From the NCBI RefSeq assembly GCF_031181555.1, contig NZ_JAPSKQ010000001.1, forward strand, positions 48,250-90,850: a stretch of 42,601 nt of DNA. Direction: 5' to 3'. Source of the stretch: Streptomyces sp. Its GTDB lineage: Bacteria; Actinomycetota; Actinomycetes; Streptomycetales; Streptomycetaceae. Of the stretch, positions 9,503 through 16,418 are shown piece after piece (positions within the stretch are counted from its first letter, which is position 1; each line of letters starts with the position of its first letter). Below the pieces are notes generated by a model. That model saw only the letters and a list, made by a program, of their open reading frames with translations. It made no database searches and was not told the origin of the DNA. The translations under genes were made by a program, and so were the position numbers.

Positions 9503-10407
9503 GGACACCGACTTGCCGCTGATTCCCGCGGCAAACACGTCCGGTCGCGCGCCCCGTGCCGTGCGAGCGGCGCCGGGATCCGTTCCAGCACACCGCCCGC
9601 GAACACGTCGTACAGCGGCAGCGTCTCCAGGTGGACGTAGCCGATGTGGCAGTCGCAGGTGGTGAGCGGGCAGGGGCGCGGGCGCAGTGCCGCACGGTAG
9701 GTGCCGTCGTAGAGGTTGCCGAGCTCCGCGCGGACGAAGTGGCAGCGGCGGACCGTGCCCTCGCCGTCGACCGAGATCACGGACTCCCCCGTGCGGCAGG
9801 GCGATCCCGCGCTGGCGTGGGGCCGGCGGCTGTAGGGGAAGAGCGGGTCCAGCGCGGTCCATACGTCGGCCTCGGCGTCGTCGTAGGTGTGCCCCTCGGC
9901 GGCGTTGACCCACAGGTACACCTGGTCCGGCAGGTCGGCGCGCAGCCGCCGGGCCGCGTCGAGGTGTTCGGGCAGTCCGACGACGCCGACGCTGAACCGG
10001 GCGCCGAGACGGACCAGTTCGCGGCACTTGGCCAGGAAGCGGTCGTACGGGGTCTGGCCCGGGTGGTACGTGCACCACAGCGCGAGGGTGCCGAGGTCGG
10101 CGCCGGCGAGCCAGTCGGTGCGGCAGCTGAGGTTCGTCTGGATGGCGACGCGCCGGATGTGCGGCTGGTGGGACAGGCGCGTCAGGGTGTTCCGGTACCA
10201 GGAGCGGACCAGGCCCTCGCCCCAGGGGGTGAACAGGAGGGAGAGCCGGTCGTCGGTCTGGGCGGTGGCCCAGTCGGCGAACCTCTCCAGGCAGGCGCGG
10301 TCCGCGCGGAGTCGCTCGCGGCTGTCGCGGCGCTTGGCGAAGGGGCAGTACGGGCAGTCGTAGTCGCACGAGGCCAGCGGGCCCCGGTAGAGGAGGGTCA
10401 GGTCCAT
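9499..10407 (-). CDS. STM4011-family radical SAM protein
   Basis: 302 residues from ATG 10407. The start reads MDLTLLYRGPLASCDYDCPYC, with the radical SAM 4Fe-4S motif CxxxCxxC at Cys14, 18 and 21. A TIM-barrel-like body follows, with TPWGEGLVRSWYRNTL and AIQTNLSCRTDWL. The C-terminal third has further cysteines (SPCRTGE, RRCHF, CPLTTCDCHIGY) that could hold an auxiliary cluster, as in SPASM or twitch domains. It should cleave S-adenosylmethionine to a 5'-deoxyadenosyl radical; the substrate is unknown. It lies 11 bp downstream of STM4012 and overlaps the next gene. The family name is recalled from annotation; I know of no biochemical function. Confidence 0.85.
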   Translation of the reverse strand: MDLTLLYRGPLASCDYDCPYCPFAKRRDSRERLRADRACLERFADWATAQTDDRLSLLFTPWGEGLVRSWYRNTLTRLSHQPHIRRVAIQTNLSCRTDWLAGADLGTLALWCTYHPGQTPYDRFLAKCRELVRLGARFSVGVVGLPEHLDAARRLRADLPDQVYLWVNAAEGHTYDDAEADVWTALDPLFPYSRRPHASAGSPCRTGESVISVDGEGTVRRCHFVRAELGNLYDGTYRAALRPRPCPLTTCDCHIGYVHLETLPLYDVFAGGVLERIPAPLARHGARDRTCLPRESAASRCP

Positions 10408-10418
10408 CGGGACGGATC

Positions 10419-11789
10419 TCACTTCCGCTCGTAGGCGGCCATGGCGGCCCGCACGGCCGGGGAGAACAACTCCGGGCCGACGGCGTCGGAGTGGGCCAGT
10501 CCCTCGGGGGTCAGGCGCAGGCGCGTGGCGTGCGGGCCGGCGTCCTCCAGCCAGCCGCGGCCGGCGAACCGGGACAGTTCGGCCGCGAAGTCGTCCGTCG
10601 GCGTACGGCCGCCGAAGCGGGCGCGGTAGTCGGCGACGTCGAGTCCCTCGGCCTGGAGGAGGGACTGGAGGAGGTGCCGGCGGCGGGCCTCGTCGGGGTC
10701 GATGCGGCGGCCGTACTCGGCGCGGGCGAAGTCGGCGGCCGGGCGGGAGACGTAGTCGTCGACGATGCCGCGGATCTCGTGCATGCCGACGGCGTAGTCG
10801 AAGGAGTAGTGCAGGCCGGCGGTGTACGAGCGGGCGCCGCAGCCGAGGCCGATCATGCCGTCGGTCTGGCAGGCGTAGTCGTCCGCGCCCTGGGGCGGGG
10901 CGTCCGCGCGGCGGAACATGCGCATGGACCGCTGCTCGTAGCCGTGGGCGAGGAGGTGGTCGCGGCCCAGGCGGTACAGGCGCAGCCGCTGCTCGTCCCA
11001 GGCCGGGTCGGCCTCGCCGGCGCGGCGGCCGAGGCCGGTGAGGGGGCGTATGTACAGGGGGTAGAGGTACAGCTCCTCGGGGTGCCAGGCGAGGGCCGCG
11101 TCCAGGGAGCGCAGCCAGGTCCTGTCCGTCTGGCCGTCGATGCCGTAGATCAGGTCGATGTTGAGGACGGGGATCCGGGCGTCGCGGATGCGGCCGAGGG
11201 CCGCCTCGACGTCGGCGCGGCGCTGCGGCCGTACGGCGGCGCGGGCCTCGGTGTCGTCGAAGCTCTGCACGCCGAGGCTGAGGCGGGTGGTGCCGCGCGC
11301 GGCCAGGACCTTCAGCCGGTCGGCGGTGGCCGTGGCGGGCGAGGCCTCCACCGACAGCGGGACCGCGCGCAGGTCGGCGCCCATCCGGTGCTCGGCGATG
11401 TCGCACAGCCGCTCCAGTTCGGCGGCGGTGAGGAAGGTGGGGGTGCCGCCGCCGAAGGCCGCCGTGGCGAACCGCACCGGTTCCCGCTCCCCCAGCGCTT
11501 CCCGCACGGCGGTCGCCTGCCGGTCCAGGGCGTCCAGGTAGGCGCCGGTCAGGCCGTCCGGAGCCCCGATGCGGGTGAACAGGTTGCAGAAGCCGCAGCG
11601 GATCTCGCAGAACGGGATGTGCAGGTAGAGGGAGAGGGCGTCCTTGGGTTCGGCGGCCCAGAGGCTGCTCAGGCGGGGCCGGTCGGGAAGTCCGCGGTAG
11701 GCGGTCTTGTGCGGGTAGGCGTAGACGTAGCTCTGGTACGGGCTCGCCACGCCGTCGGCGCCGGGACGGGGACGGGGGACGGTGGTCAT
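10419..11789 (-). CDS. STM4012-family radical SAM protein (HemN/HemW-like)
   Basis: 456 residues from ATG 11789, which overlaps the STM4013 stop by 4 bases. The radical SAM motif is CEIRCGFC (Cys61, 65, 68), preceded by LSLYLHIPF as in HemN-like proteins. FGGGTPTFL, the SVEASPAT segment, RLSLGVQSFDD and NIDLIYGIDGQT are also HemN-like. A HemN-type C-terminal domain follows (GLGCGARSY; LLQSLLQAEGLDVADYRARFG). It resembles coproporphyrinogen dehydrogenase and the haem chaperone HemW, but its operon partners mark it as the STM4012 branch, for which neither porphyrin activity is known. Two different radical SAM enzymes in one operon suggest sequential chemistry on one substrate. Confidence 0.85.
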   Translation of the reverse strand: MTTVPRPRPGADGVASPYQSYVYAYPHKTAYRGLPDRPRLSSLWAAEPKDALSLYLHIPFCEIRCGFCNLFTRIGAPDGLTGAYLDALDRQATAVREALGEREPVRFATAAFGGGTPTFLTAAELERLCDIAEHRMGADLRAVPLSVEASPATATADRLKVLAARGTTRLSLGVQSFDDTEARAAVRPQRRADVEAALGRIRDARIPVLNIDLIYGIDGQTDRTWLRSLDAALAWHPEELYLYPLYIRPLTGLGRRAGEADPAWDEQRLRLYRLGRDHLLAHGYEQRSMRMFRRADAPPQGADDYACQTDGMIGLGCGARSYTAGLHYSFDYAVGMHEIRGIVDDYVSRPAADFARAEYGRRIDPDEARRRHLLQSLLQAEGLDVADYRARFGGRTPTDDFAAELSRFAGRGWLEDAGPHATRLRLTPEGLAHSDAVGPELFSPAVRAAMAAYERK

Positions 11790-12607
11790 CGGGCTGCCTC
11801 GGCGGGGGTGCGGTCCAGGAAGAAGTGGGCATAGGGCACCGTCCACACGGACTCGTGGCCGATGCGGTGGCCGGTGTAGCCGTCGTCGCCGTACGCGGTG
11901 CCGTGGTCGGAGCAGACGATGGCGAAGCAGCGGCGCCGGCTGCTCGCGGCGGCGAACAGCCGGCCGATGTGGCGGTCGACGTACTCCAGGGCGGCGGCGT
12001 GCGTGGCACGGGTGTCGCCGTCCTCGCGGGTCGCGCCGGGCCGGTGGAACCAGTTGGGCTGGTGCAGGGCGGCGACGTTGACGAAGAGGAACAGGCGCTG
12101 CTCCTCGGGAAGTCCGCGTACGACGTGTTCCGCGCGGGCCACCTGTGCCTCGAACGAGGTGGGCGAGGCGACGCCGAACTCCGGTTCCCAGTGGGACTCC
12201 TGGAAGAGGCCGGGCAGGACCGAGCCGAGCGGGCCCTGCTTGCTGAAGAAGCCGACCCCGCCGATGCACACCGTGCGGTAGCCCTCCTTCGCGAGGCCGG
12301 AGACCAGGTCCGGGGTGTCGTGGACGAAGGTCCGCTCGGCCGTGGTCTCGCTGCCCGCGAAGCGGGCGGCGAACAGGCGCGGGTGCGGGCCGGGCGTGGC
12401 GGGGGTCGGCAGGAAGCCGGCGAAGATCGCCTGGTGCGAGGCGTAGGTGAAGCTGCCCGGGGCGTGCCGCTTCTCCCAGCGCCCGCCGGGCAGGTGGCGG
12501 GCCAGGTTGGGGATGCGGCCGGCGGCGGCGAGTTCGGCGGCGACGTCGTGGCGCAGGGTGTCGAGGGTGACGAGCAGGATGTCGTGGCTGCCGACGATCT
12601 CGTTCAT
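11786..12607 (-). CDS. STM4013-family hydrolase (alkaline phosphatase/sulfatase superfamily)
   Basis: 273 residues from ATG 12607. The alkaline-phosphatase fold is shown by the N-terminal metal strand ILLVTLDTLRHD (Asp16, Asp21), a nucleophile region APGSFTYASHQAIFAGFLP (49-67) and the C-terminal metal cluster CSDHGTAYGDDGYTGHRIGHESVW. The sulfatase CxPSR sequence that becomes formylglycine is absent; Ser52 or Thr54 is the likely nucleophile position, as in phosphodiesterases and phosphotransferases of this superfamily. No signal peptide is visible, so it is cytoplasmic, which is unusual for a sulfatase. It overlaps STM4012 by ATGA and follows STM4014 after 61 bp. The substrate is unknown. 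Confidence 0.82.
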   Translation of the reverse strand: MNEIVGSHDILLVTLDTLRHDVAAELAAAGRIPNLARHLPGGRWEKRHAPGSFTYASHQAIFAGFLPTPATPGPHPRLFAARFAGSETTAERTFVHDTPDLVSGLAKEGYRTVCIGGVGFFSKQGPLGSVLPGLFQESHWEPEFGVASPTSFEAQVARAEHVVRGLPEEQRLFLFVNVAALHQPNWFHRPGATREDGDTRATHAAALEYVDRHIGRLFAAASSRRRCFAIVCSDHGTAYGDDGYTGHRIGHESVWTVPYAHFFLDRTPAEAAR

Positions 12608-12668
12608 GTCCGGGTGGCCCGGTGCGGCGTCTTGGTGCGGGGCGTGCGCCGTGGGCGCGGACGTCGGT

Positions 12669-13919
12669 TCAGGCGCTGGCACGGGTGGTTTCCGTTCTGT
12701 GCTGGTGGTGCGGATGGTGCGGGTGGTGCTGGTGGTCGGGGTCGGCCGGGTGCGGGAGCGGGGCCGCGGCGGGCCCGGTGCGGGGGCCGGCGCCCGGGCG
12801 GGCGCGGCGCAGGACCGCCGCGACCTGGGCCGCGTAGGTGTCGAGGCCCTCCGCTCCGCCGCCCGGCAGTCCCGTGAGGCGGGGCAGCAGATCACCGAAG
12901 GCGTTGACCTCGCCGACCGCGAACCGGCGCCAGCCGACGGCCGGGAGCAGGTCGACGCCCACGCACAGGGTGTGCGGGAAGCAGGCCGCCGCGCGCTCGC
13001 CCACGGCGAGGACGTCCGCCCAGCGGGCGCCGGCCGCCTCGACGGCGTCGCGCACCGCGTCGAGGTCGCCGCGGCTGCCGCCGAGGTGGAGGTTGGTCAG
13101 CGGTGAGGCACTGGTGCGCACGACCGCGTGGGTGGCGCGGCCGGCCACCACCACGACCCGCAGATCGGCGGCGCGGCCCCGTTGGGAGGCCTTGGGCAGC
13201 CAGCGCTCCAGGTGCAGACCGTCCGGGGCGAGCGCGTCCACGATGGCGGCGATGTCCTGCTCGCGTTCGTACCGGCGCACCTTCAGGGAGTTGAACAGGC
13301 TCCCGTCCGGGGCGAGTTCGACGGAGGTGGTGGCTCTGACGCGGCCCCGCCCCGACGACTCGACGGCGAGCACCCCGGAGGCCGAGGAACCGTGCGCGAG
13401 TTTGACGAAGAGCCTCGGCATGCGGTGGTCCCGCATGGCGGCGCGTACGTCGTCCCAGCCGGCCACCGGGGCGGCGTCCGGGCCCGAGGTGGGCGACCGG
13501 GGCACGGGTACGTCCGCCGCGGCGAGGGCGGCGTGGCAGCGCCGTTTGTCGAACATGACGGCCAGTTCGTCGGCGTCGTCGAGCCGGACGCCGCCGCGCA
13601 GCTCACGCACCGCCCGCACGAACCGCCGGTACCAGCGGGCCGAGCCCTCCACCCGGGTGGGCTCCTCCACCCCTCGCAGCAGACGGTCGACCTCGGGGTT
13701 CTCGCCGGGTGAGTCGAGCCGGACGATCTCGTCGGCGGCGAACTCGGCGCCGCCCGAGCGCAGGACCCGCTCCCACGGCACCGTGCGCGGCGCGGGCAGC
13801 CCGGCCGCGCGGACGGCGTCGGCGAAGAGGGCCGCCCTGCGGTTCTCCGGGTTGGCCACGACGGCGAACCGCACGGGTGCGCCGCCTCCCGGCCCCGGGT
13901 CACTCCCCGACCGCGACAT
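12669..13919 (-). CDS. STM4014-family ATP-grasp protein with His-rich tail
   Basis: 416 residues from ATG 13919, which lies inside the end of the upstream STM4015 gene (20-bp overlap). Residues 16-60 form a Rossmann-like pre-ATP-grasp domain (VRFAVVANPENRRAALFADAV). The ATP-grasp core follows with FDKRRCHAAL (about 123), RLFVKLAHGSSASGVLAV (about 166-183), RAADLRVVVVAGRATHAVVR and GVDLLP...FAVGEVNAFGDLLP, which gives the Mg-binding Glu and Asn. ATP-grasp enzymes activate a carboxylate by phosphorylation and join it to an amine or thiol, often on a peptide. Residues 390-407 hold nine histidines, a possible metal-binding or low-complexity tail. I infer that it may act on the STM4015 proteins. 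Confidence 0.82.
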   Translation of the reverse strand: MSRSGSDPGPGGGAPVRFAVVANPENRRAALFADAVRAAGLPAPRTVPWERVLRSGGAEFAADEIVRLDSPGENPEVDRLLRGVEEPTRVEGSARWYRRFVRAVRELRGGVRLDDADELAVMFDKRRCHAALAAADVPVPRSPTSGPDAAPVAGWDDVRAAMRDHRMPRLFVKLAHGSSASGVLAVESSGRGRVRATTSVELAPDGSLFNSLKVRRYEREQDIAAIVDALAPDGLHLERWLPKASQRGRAADLRVVVVAGRATHAVVRTSASPLTNLHLGGSRGDLDAVRDAVEAAGARWADVLAVGERAAACFPHTLCVGVDLLPAVGWRRFAVGEVNAFGDLLPRLTGLPGGGAEGLDTYAAQVAAVLRRARPGAGPRTGPAAAPLPHPADPDHQHHPHHPHHQHRTETTRASA

Positions 13920-14847
13920 AGCGCTCCTCCGGCCGGCAGGAGCTGCGCGGGGCGGGCGTGAGGCCGAGGTCCGGGATGTGCGGTCCCAGCGCCTCGCGCA
14001 CCCGCTGGGTCATCGCGTCGCTCATGTAGTGGTGCCCGAGGTCGAACGCCCGCAGAGGGGTCAGTGACTGTCCCGAGAGCAGCGCGGTCGCCCCTTCGTC
14101 GCCGAGGGTGCCCATGCTCAGGTCGAGGGAGTCCAGGCCCGCGACGACGGGCGCCGCCGCCACCCCGGCGGCGATCTCGTCCTGGATGTCGCTGTTGCAC
14201 AGGCCCAGGTGGCGCAGGCCGGGACTGCGGACGAGCGCGGCCAGGAGTGCCCGGACGTCCTCGGCGGTGCAGTCACCGCCGTACCGGCTGGTGCCCAGCC
14301 ACAGCTCCAAGTGGTGCAGGGCGGGGAAGTCGCAGGCGGCCGGGGCGCGCACCGGCTCGGGGGGCAGGCCGCCGCACTCGCTGCGCAGCGACTCGTGCCG
14401 CAGCGGCTCGATCACCAGGTCCTCGGCGCCGCGCAGGCCGAGCTCGTACAGACCGGGCCAGGCGCGCAGCACCCGGCTGACGGCGCCCTGTCTGATCCAG
14501 GAGATCTCCGATTCCTCGGACTCGACGTCCGCGAGGAACAACGCCCGCGGCCTCGGCAGCCGGTGTGCCTCGGCCGTGAGCAGGTCGAGACAGGAGTCGA
14601 TGCCGTGCTCGTCCCACTCCTGCCACCAGGCACCGATGACCAGGGCCACGACCTCCTCGGTGCACACCCGGTCCAGGAACGAGCTCCACCGCTCCTCGAA
14701 CGGGACCCCCCGTTCGGCCGTCAGCCGCCAGGCGACCGAGGCGGGGGCCAGGAGCTCCGAGCCGGAGCCCCGCTCTTCCGCGGCGCCGTCGAAGAGGTGC
14801 ACGGGCAGTCCGTGGAAGCGCGTCGGGTGAGAGGGGTGGAAGCGCAC
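13900..14847 (-). CDS. STM4015-family leucine-rich protein, second copy
   Basis: 315 residues if GTG 14847 is used. That start follows a GGGGGAG sequence by about 10 bases and begins 7 bases after the first copy ends; longer in-frame starts would overlap the first copy and have no support. The first 90 residues match copy one only loosely (both have VAWR). The region from EISWIRQGAV onward aligns well, including LWLGTSRYGGD, CNSDIQDEIAAGVA and LDLSMGTLGDEGA. The C-terminal half has leucine-rich-repeat spacing like ribonuclease-inhibitor repeats, a protein-binding fold. The extreme C-terminus is RYVAVGE, as in copy one. Its 3' end overlaps the ATP-grasp gene by 20 bp. Confidence 0.82.
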   Translation of the reverse strand: MRFHPSHPTRFHGLPVHLFDGAAEERGSGSELLAPASVAWRLTAERGVPFEERWSSFLDRVCTEEVVALVIGAWWQEWDEHGIDSCLDLLTAEAHRLPRPRALFLADVESEESEISWIRQGAVSRVLRAWPGLYELGLRGAEDLVIEPLRHESLRSECGGLPPEPVRAPAACDFPALHHLELWLGTSRYGGDCTAEDVRALLAALVRSPGLRHLGLCNSDIQDEIAAGVAAAPVVAGLDSLDLSMGTLGDEGATALLSGQSLTPLRAFDLGHHYMSDAMTQRVREALGPHIPDLGLTPAPRSSCRPEERYVAVGE

Positions 14848-14854
14848 CTCGTGC

Positions 14855-15811
14855 TCACTCCCCCACGGCGACGTAGCGGTGGACGGTGCCGTCGTCGTCC
14901 TCGTCCCAGTCGGCGTCGTCCCGGTCGAGGTCCACCTCGACGCCCGCGGGTTCCAGCGTCTCGCGCAGGCGCTGCCGGAGGGCCTCACCGATGTAGTTGT
15001 GGTGCAGGTCCAGCTTCTTGAGGTGGGTCAGCGGCTGGCCGCCGAGGAGGGCGGCGGCGCCGTCGTCGCTCAGGGTGCCCATGGACAGGTCGAGCACGTC
15101 GAGCCGGGCGACCACCGCGGCCGACGCCACGGCGGCGGCGACCTCGTCCTGGATCTCGCTGTTGCGCAGGGCCAGGTGCCGCAGCCGGGGCAGCCGGGCC
15201 CCGGACAGGATCGGCTCCAGGTCGGCGACCTCGCTGTCGGCGCCGTACCAGGAGGTGCCGAGCCACAGGTCGAGGTGTTCCAGTGCGGGCAGTTCGCTGG
15301 CCCCGACACCGCGGACGACCTCCACCGGGAGGCCGCCGGTCTCCACGACCAGCTTGCGCAGCCTGTCGTGGCGCAGGGCGGGGAACCGCAGCCCCTGGCC
15401 CCCGCGCACACCGAACTCCTCCAGTTCGGGGAAGCCGGCCAGCAGCGGGGCGACGTCGCCCTGGGTGATCCAGGAGATCTCGCACTCCTCGAACACGATG
15501 TCCCCGAGGAACACCGCCCGCAGGGCGGGCAGCCGGTCACGCGCGGCCACCAGCGCCTCGATGACGTCGGAGGGGGCGGAGTCGTACGCGTCCTCCCAGA
15601 CGCCGACGATCAGGGCGCGGACCCGCGTGGTGTCGACCGCGGCACAGAAGCGGGCGAAGACCTCCACCCACGAGTTCTCGGCGTCGTACGTCACGGCGGC
15701 GATCCGCCAGGCCACGGCGTCGGGTTCGGGCAGCCGAGCCGTCCCGTCGAGCTCGGAGAAGGTGAAGGCGGGGAGGCCGTACAGCTCTTCGAGGTGGCCA
15801 CCGATGGTCAT
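14855..15811 (-). CDS. STM4015-family leucine-rich protein, first copy
   Basis: 318 residues from ATG 15811, eight bases after AGGAG. The N-terminal half (about 1-130) is mixed alpha/beta with a conserved IAAVTYDAEN...WVEVFARFCAAVDTTRVRALIVGVWEDAYD segment. Residues 130-290 show leucine-rich repeats: LPALRAVFLGDI, PELEEFGVRGG, LPALEHLDLWLG, LPRLRHLALRNS, LDVLDLSMGTL, LKKLDLHHNY. A very acidic linker (DRDDADWDEDDDG) leads to the terminal RYVAVGE. It is the first gene of the seven-gene operon. LRR proteins usually bind partners; here it may be a scaffold or the substrate of the radical SAM and ATP-grasp enzymes (inference). Confidence 0.85.
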   Translation of the reverse strand: MTIGGHLEELYGLPAFTFSELDGTARLPEPDAVAWRIAAVTYDAENSWVEVFARFCAAVDTTRVRALIVGVWEDAYDSAPSDVIEALVAARDRLPALRAVFLGDIVFEECEISWITQGDVAPLLAGFPELEEFGVRGGQGLRFPALRHDRLRKLVVETGGLPVEVVRGVGASELPALEHLDLWLGTSWYGADSEVADLEPILSGARLPRLRHLALRNSEIQDEVAAAVASAAVVARLDVLDLSMGTLSDDGAAALLGGQPLTHLKKLDLHHNYIGEALRQRLRETLEPAGVEVDLDRDDADWDEDDDGTVHRYVAVGE

Positions 15812-15910
15812 ACGGGCTGCTCCTGTCGTGACGACGGGCGAAAGGGGATGGTGCGCGTGCGGGGCCGTCACGGAGCACGGGGTGCGAGCCGTCCGGCGTG
15901 GCGTGCAGCA

Positions 15911-15933
15911 GTTCTACCAACAGCGACTGACAA
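15911..15933 (-). promoter_or_regulatory. Candidate RecA-NDp/PafBC-type promoter for the STM4015 operon
   Basis: On the minus strand, TTGTCAGTC is followed by 8 bp and TAGAAC. The known DNA-damage (RecA-independent) consensus is TTGTCRGTG-N8-TAnnnT; this copy misses the last G of the -35 and the last T of the -10. It would give a leader of about 95 nt before ATG 15811. Confidence 0.45.
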
Positions 15934-15964
15934 CGCCCGGCGGCGGGGGGGCGGTGACGGTCCG

Positions 15965-15987
15965 TTGTCAGTGGCGGCTCGTACTGT
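15965..15987 (+). promoter_or_regulatory. RecA-NDp/PafBC-type DNA-damage promoter
   Basis: TTGTCAGTG (15965-15973), 8 bp, then TACTGT (15982-15987) matches TTGTCRGTG-N8-TAnnnT at every specified position. Transcription should begin near 15994, where an in-frame GTG sits. It faces the related minus-strand element, and the two share a perfect 10-bp inverted repeat (15926-15935 and 15963-15972). Confidence 0.7.
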
Positions 15988-16035
15988 CTGCGCGTGGGCT
16001 CCGGAGCACCGTGCGCCGGAGCGGAGGGGAGAGCC

Positions 16036-16362
16036 GTGTACCGGCAGGGAGACGTGCTGATCGTGCCCGTCGCGGACGAGGCGGTGCCGTCCCACGTCCC
16101 GGACGCGCCCAGGGAGCCGCGGGACGCCCGGGGGCGGCTCGTGCTGGCCCTCGGGGAGGTCACCGGGCACGCCCACGCGGTGGTCGGCCGGGGCGAACTC
16201 GTGCGGGAGCCGGGCCCCTTCGGGCCGTTCCTGCTGCACCTGCCGGAGGGCGGCCGGGTGGTCCACGAGGAGCACGCCGCGATCGCGCTGCCCGAGGGGT
16301 GGTACCGCGTGATCCGGCAGCGGGAGTACGTCCCCGGTTCGGTGCGGCTGGTGGCCGACTGA
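16036..16362 (+). CDS. Conserved 108-aa protein, divergent from the STM4015 operon
   Basis: GTG 16036 is chosen because GGAGGGGAG lies just upstream and the sequence then begins VYRQGDVLIVPV, as I recall for relatives. An in-frame GTG at 15994 sits exactly at the predicted transcription start and would give a leaderless 122-aa form. The protein is beta-rich, with EVTGHAHAVVGRGEL, VVHEEHAAIALPEGWYRVIRQREYVPG and several conserved histidines (HAHA, HEEHA) that could bind metal. Function is unknown. It precedes the DUF6745-like gene by 56 bp and the two probably form an operon under the DNA-damage-type promoter at 15965. Confidence 0.75.
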   Translation: MYRQGDVLIVPVADEAVPSHVPDAPREPRDARGRLVLALGEVTGHAHAVVGRGELVREPGPFGPFLLHLPEGGRVVHEEHAAIALPEGWYRVIRQREYVPGSVRLVAD

Positions 16363-16418
16363 CGGGGCGCGGCGACCGGACGAGGGACGAACCGAGCACA
16401 GGACGGGGGACGTTGACG

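Noticed and set aside
10419..11789. Annotation as HemN or HemW (porphyrin metabolism)
   Set aside because: The radical SAM and C-terminal regions are HemN-like, but the operon is the STM4011-STM4015 set and no haem gene is nearby.
12600..12900. CAC-rich repeats at the end of STM4014 as a CRISPR or tandem repeat
   Set aside because: The repetition is short and irregular and is fully explained by the His-rich coding tail.
14848..14988. Upstream start for the second STM4015 copy at 14988
   Set aside because: It would overlap the end of the first copy in another frame and add residues unlike the family; GTG 14847 has a ribosome binding site.
15965..16035. LexA (SOS) box upstream of the 108-aa gene
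   Set aside because: No CGAAC-N4-GTTCG-like sequence is present; the match is to the RecA-independent promoter instead.
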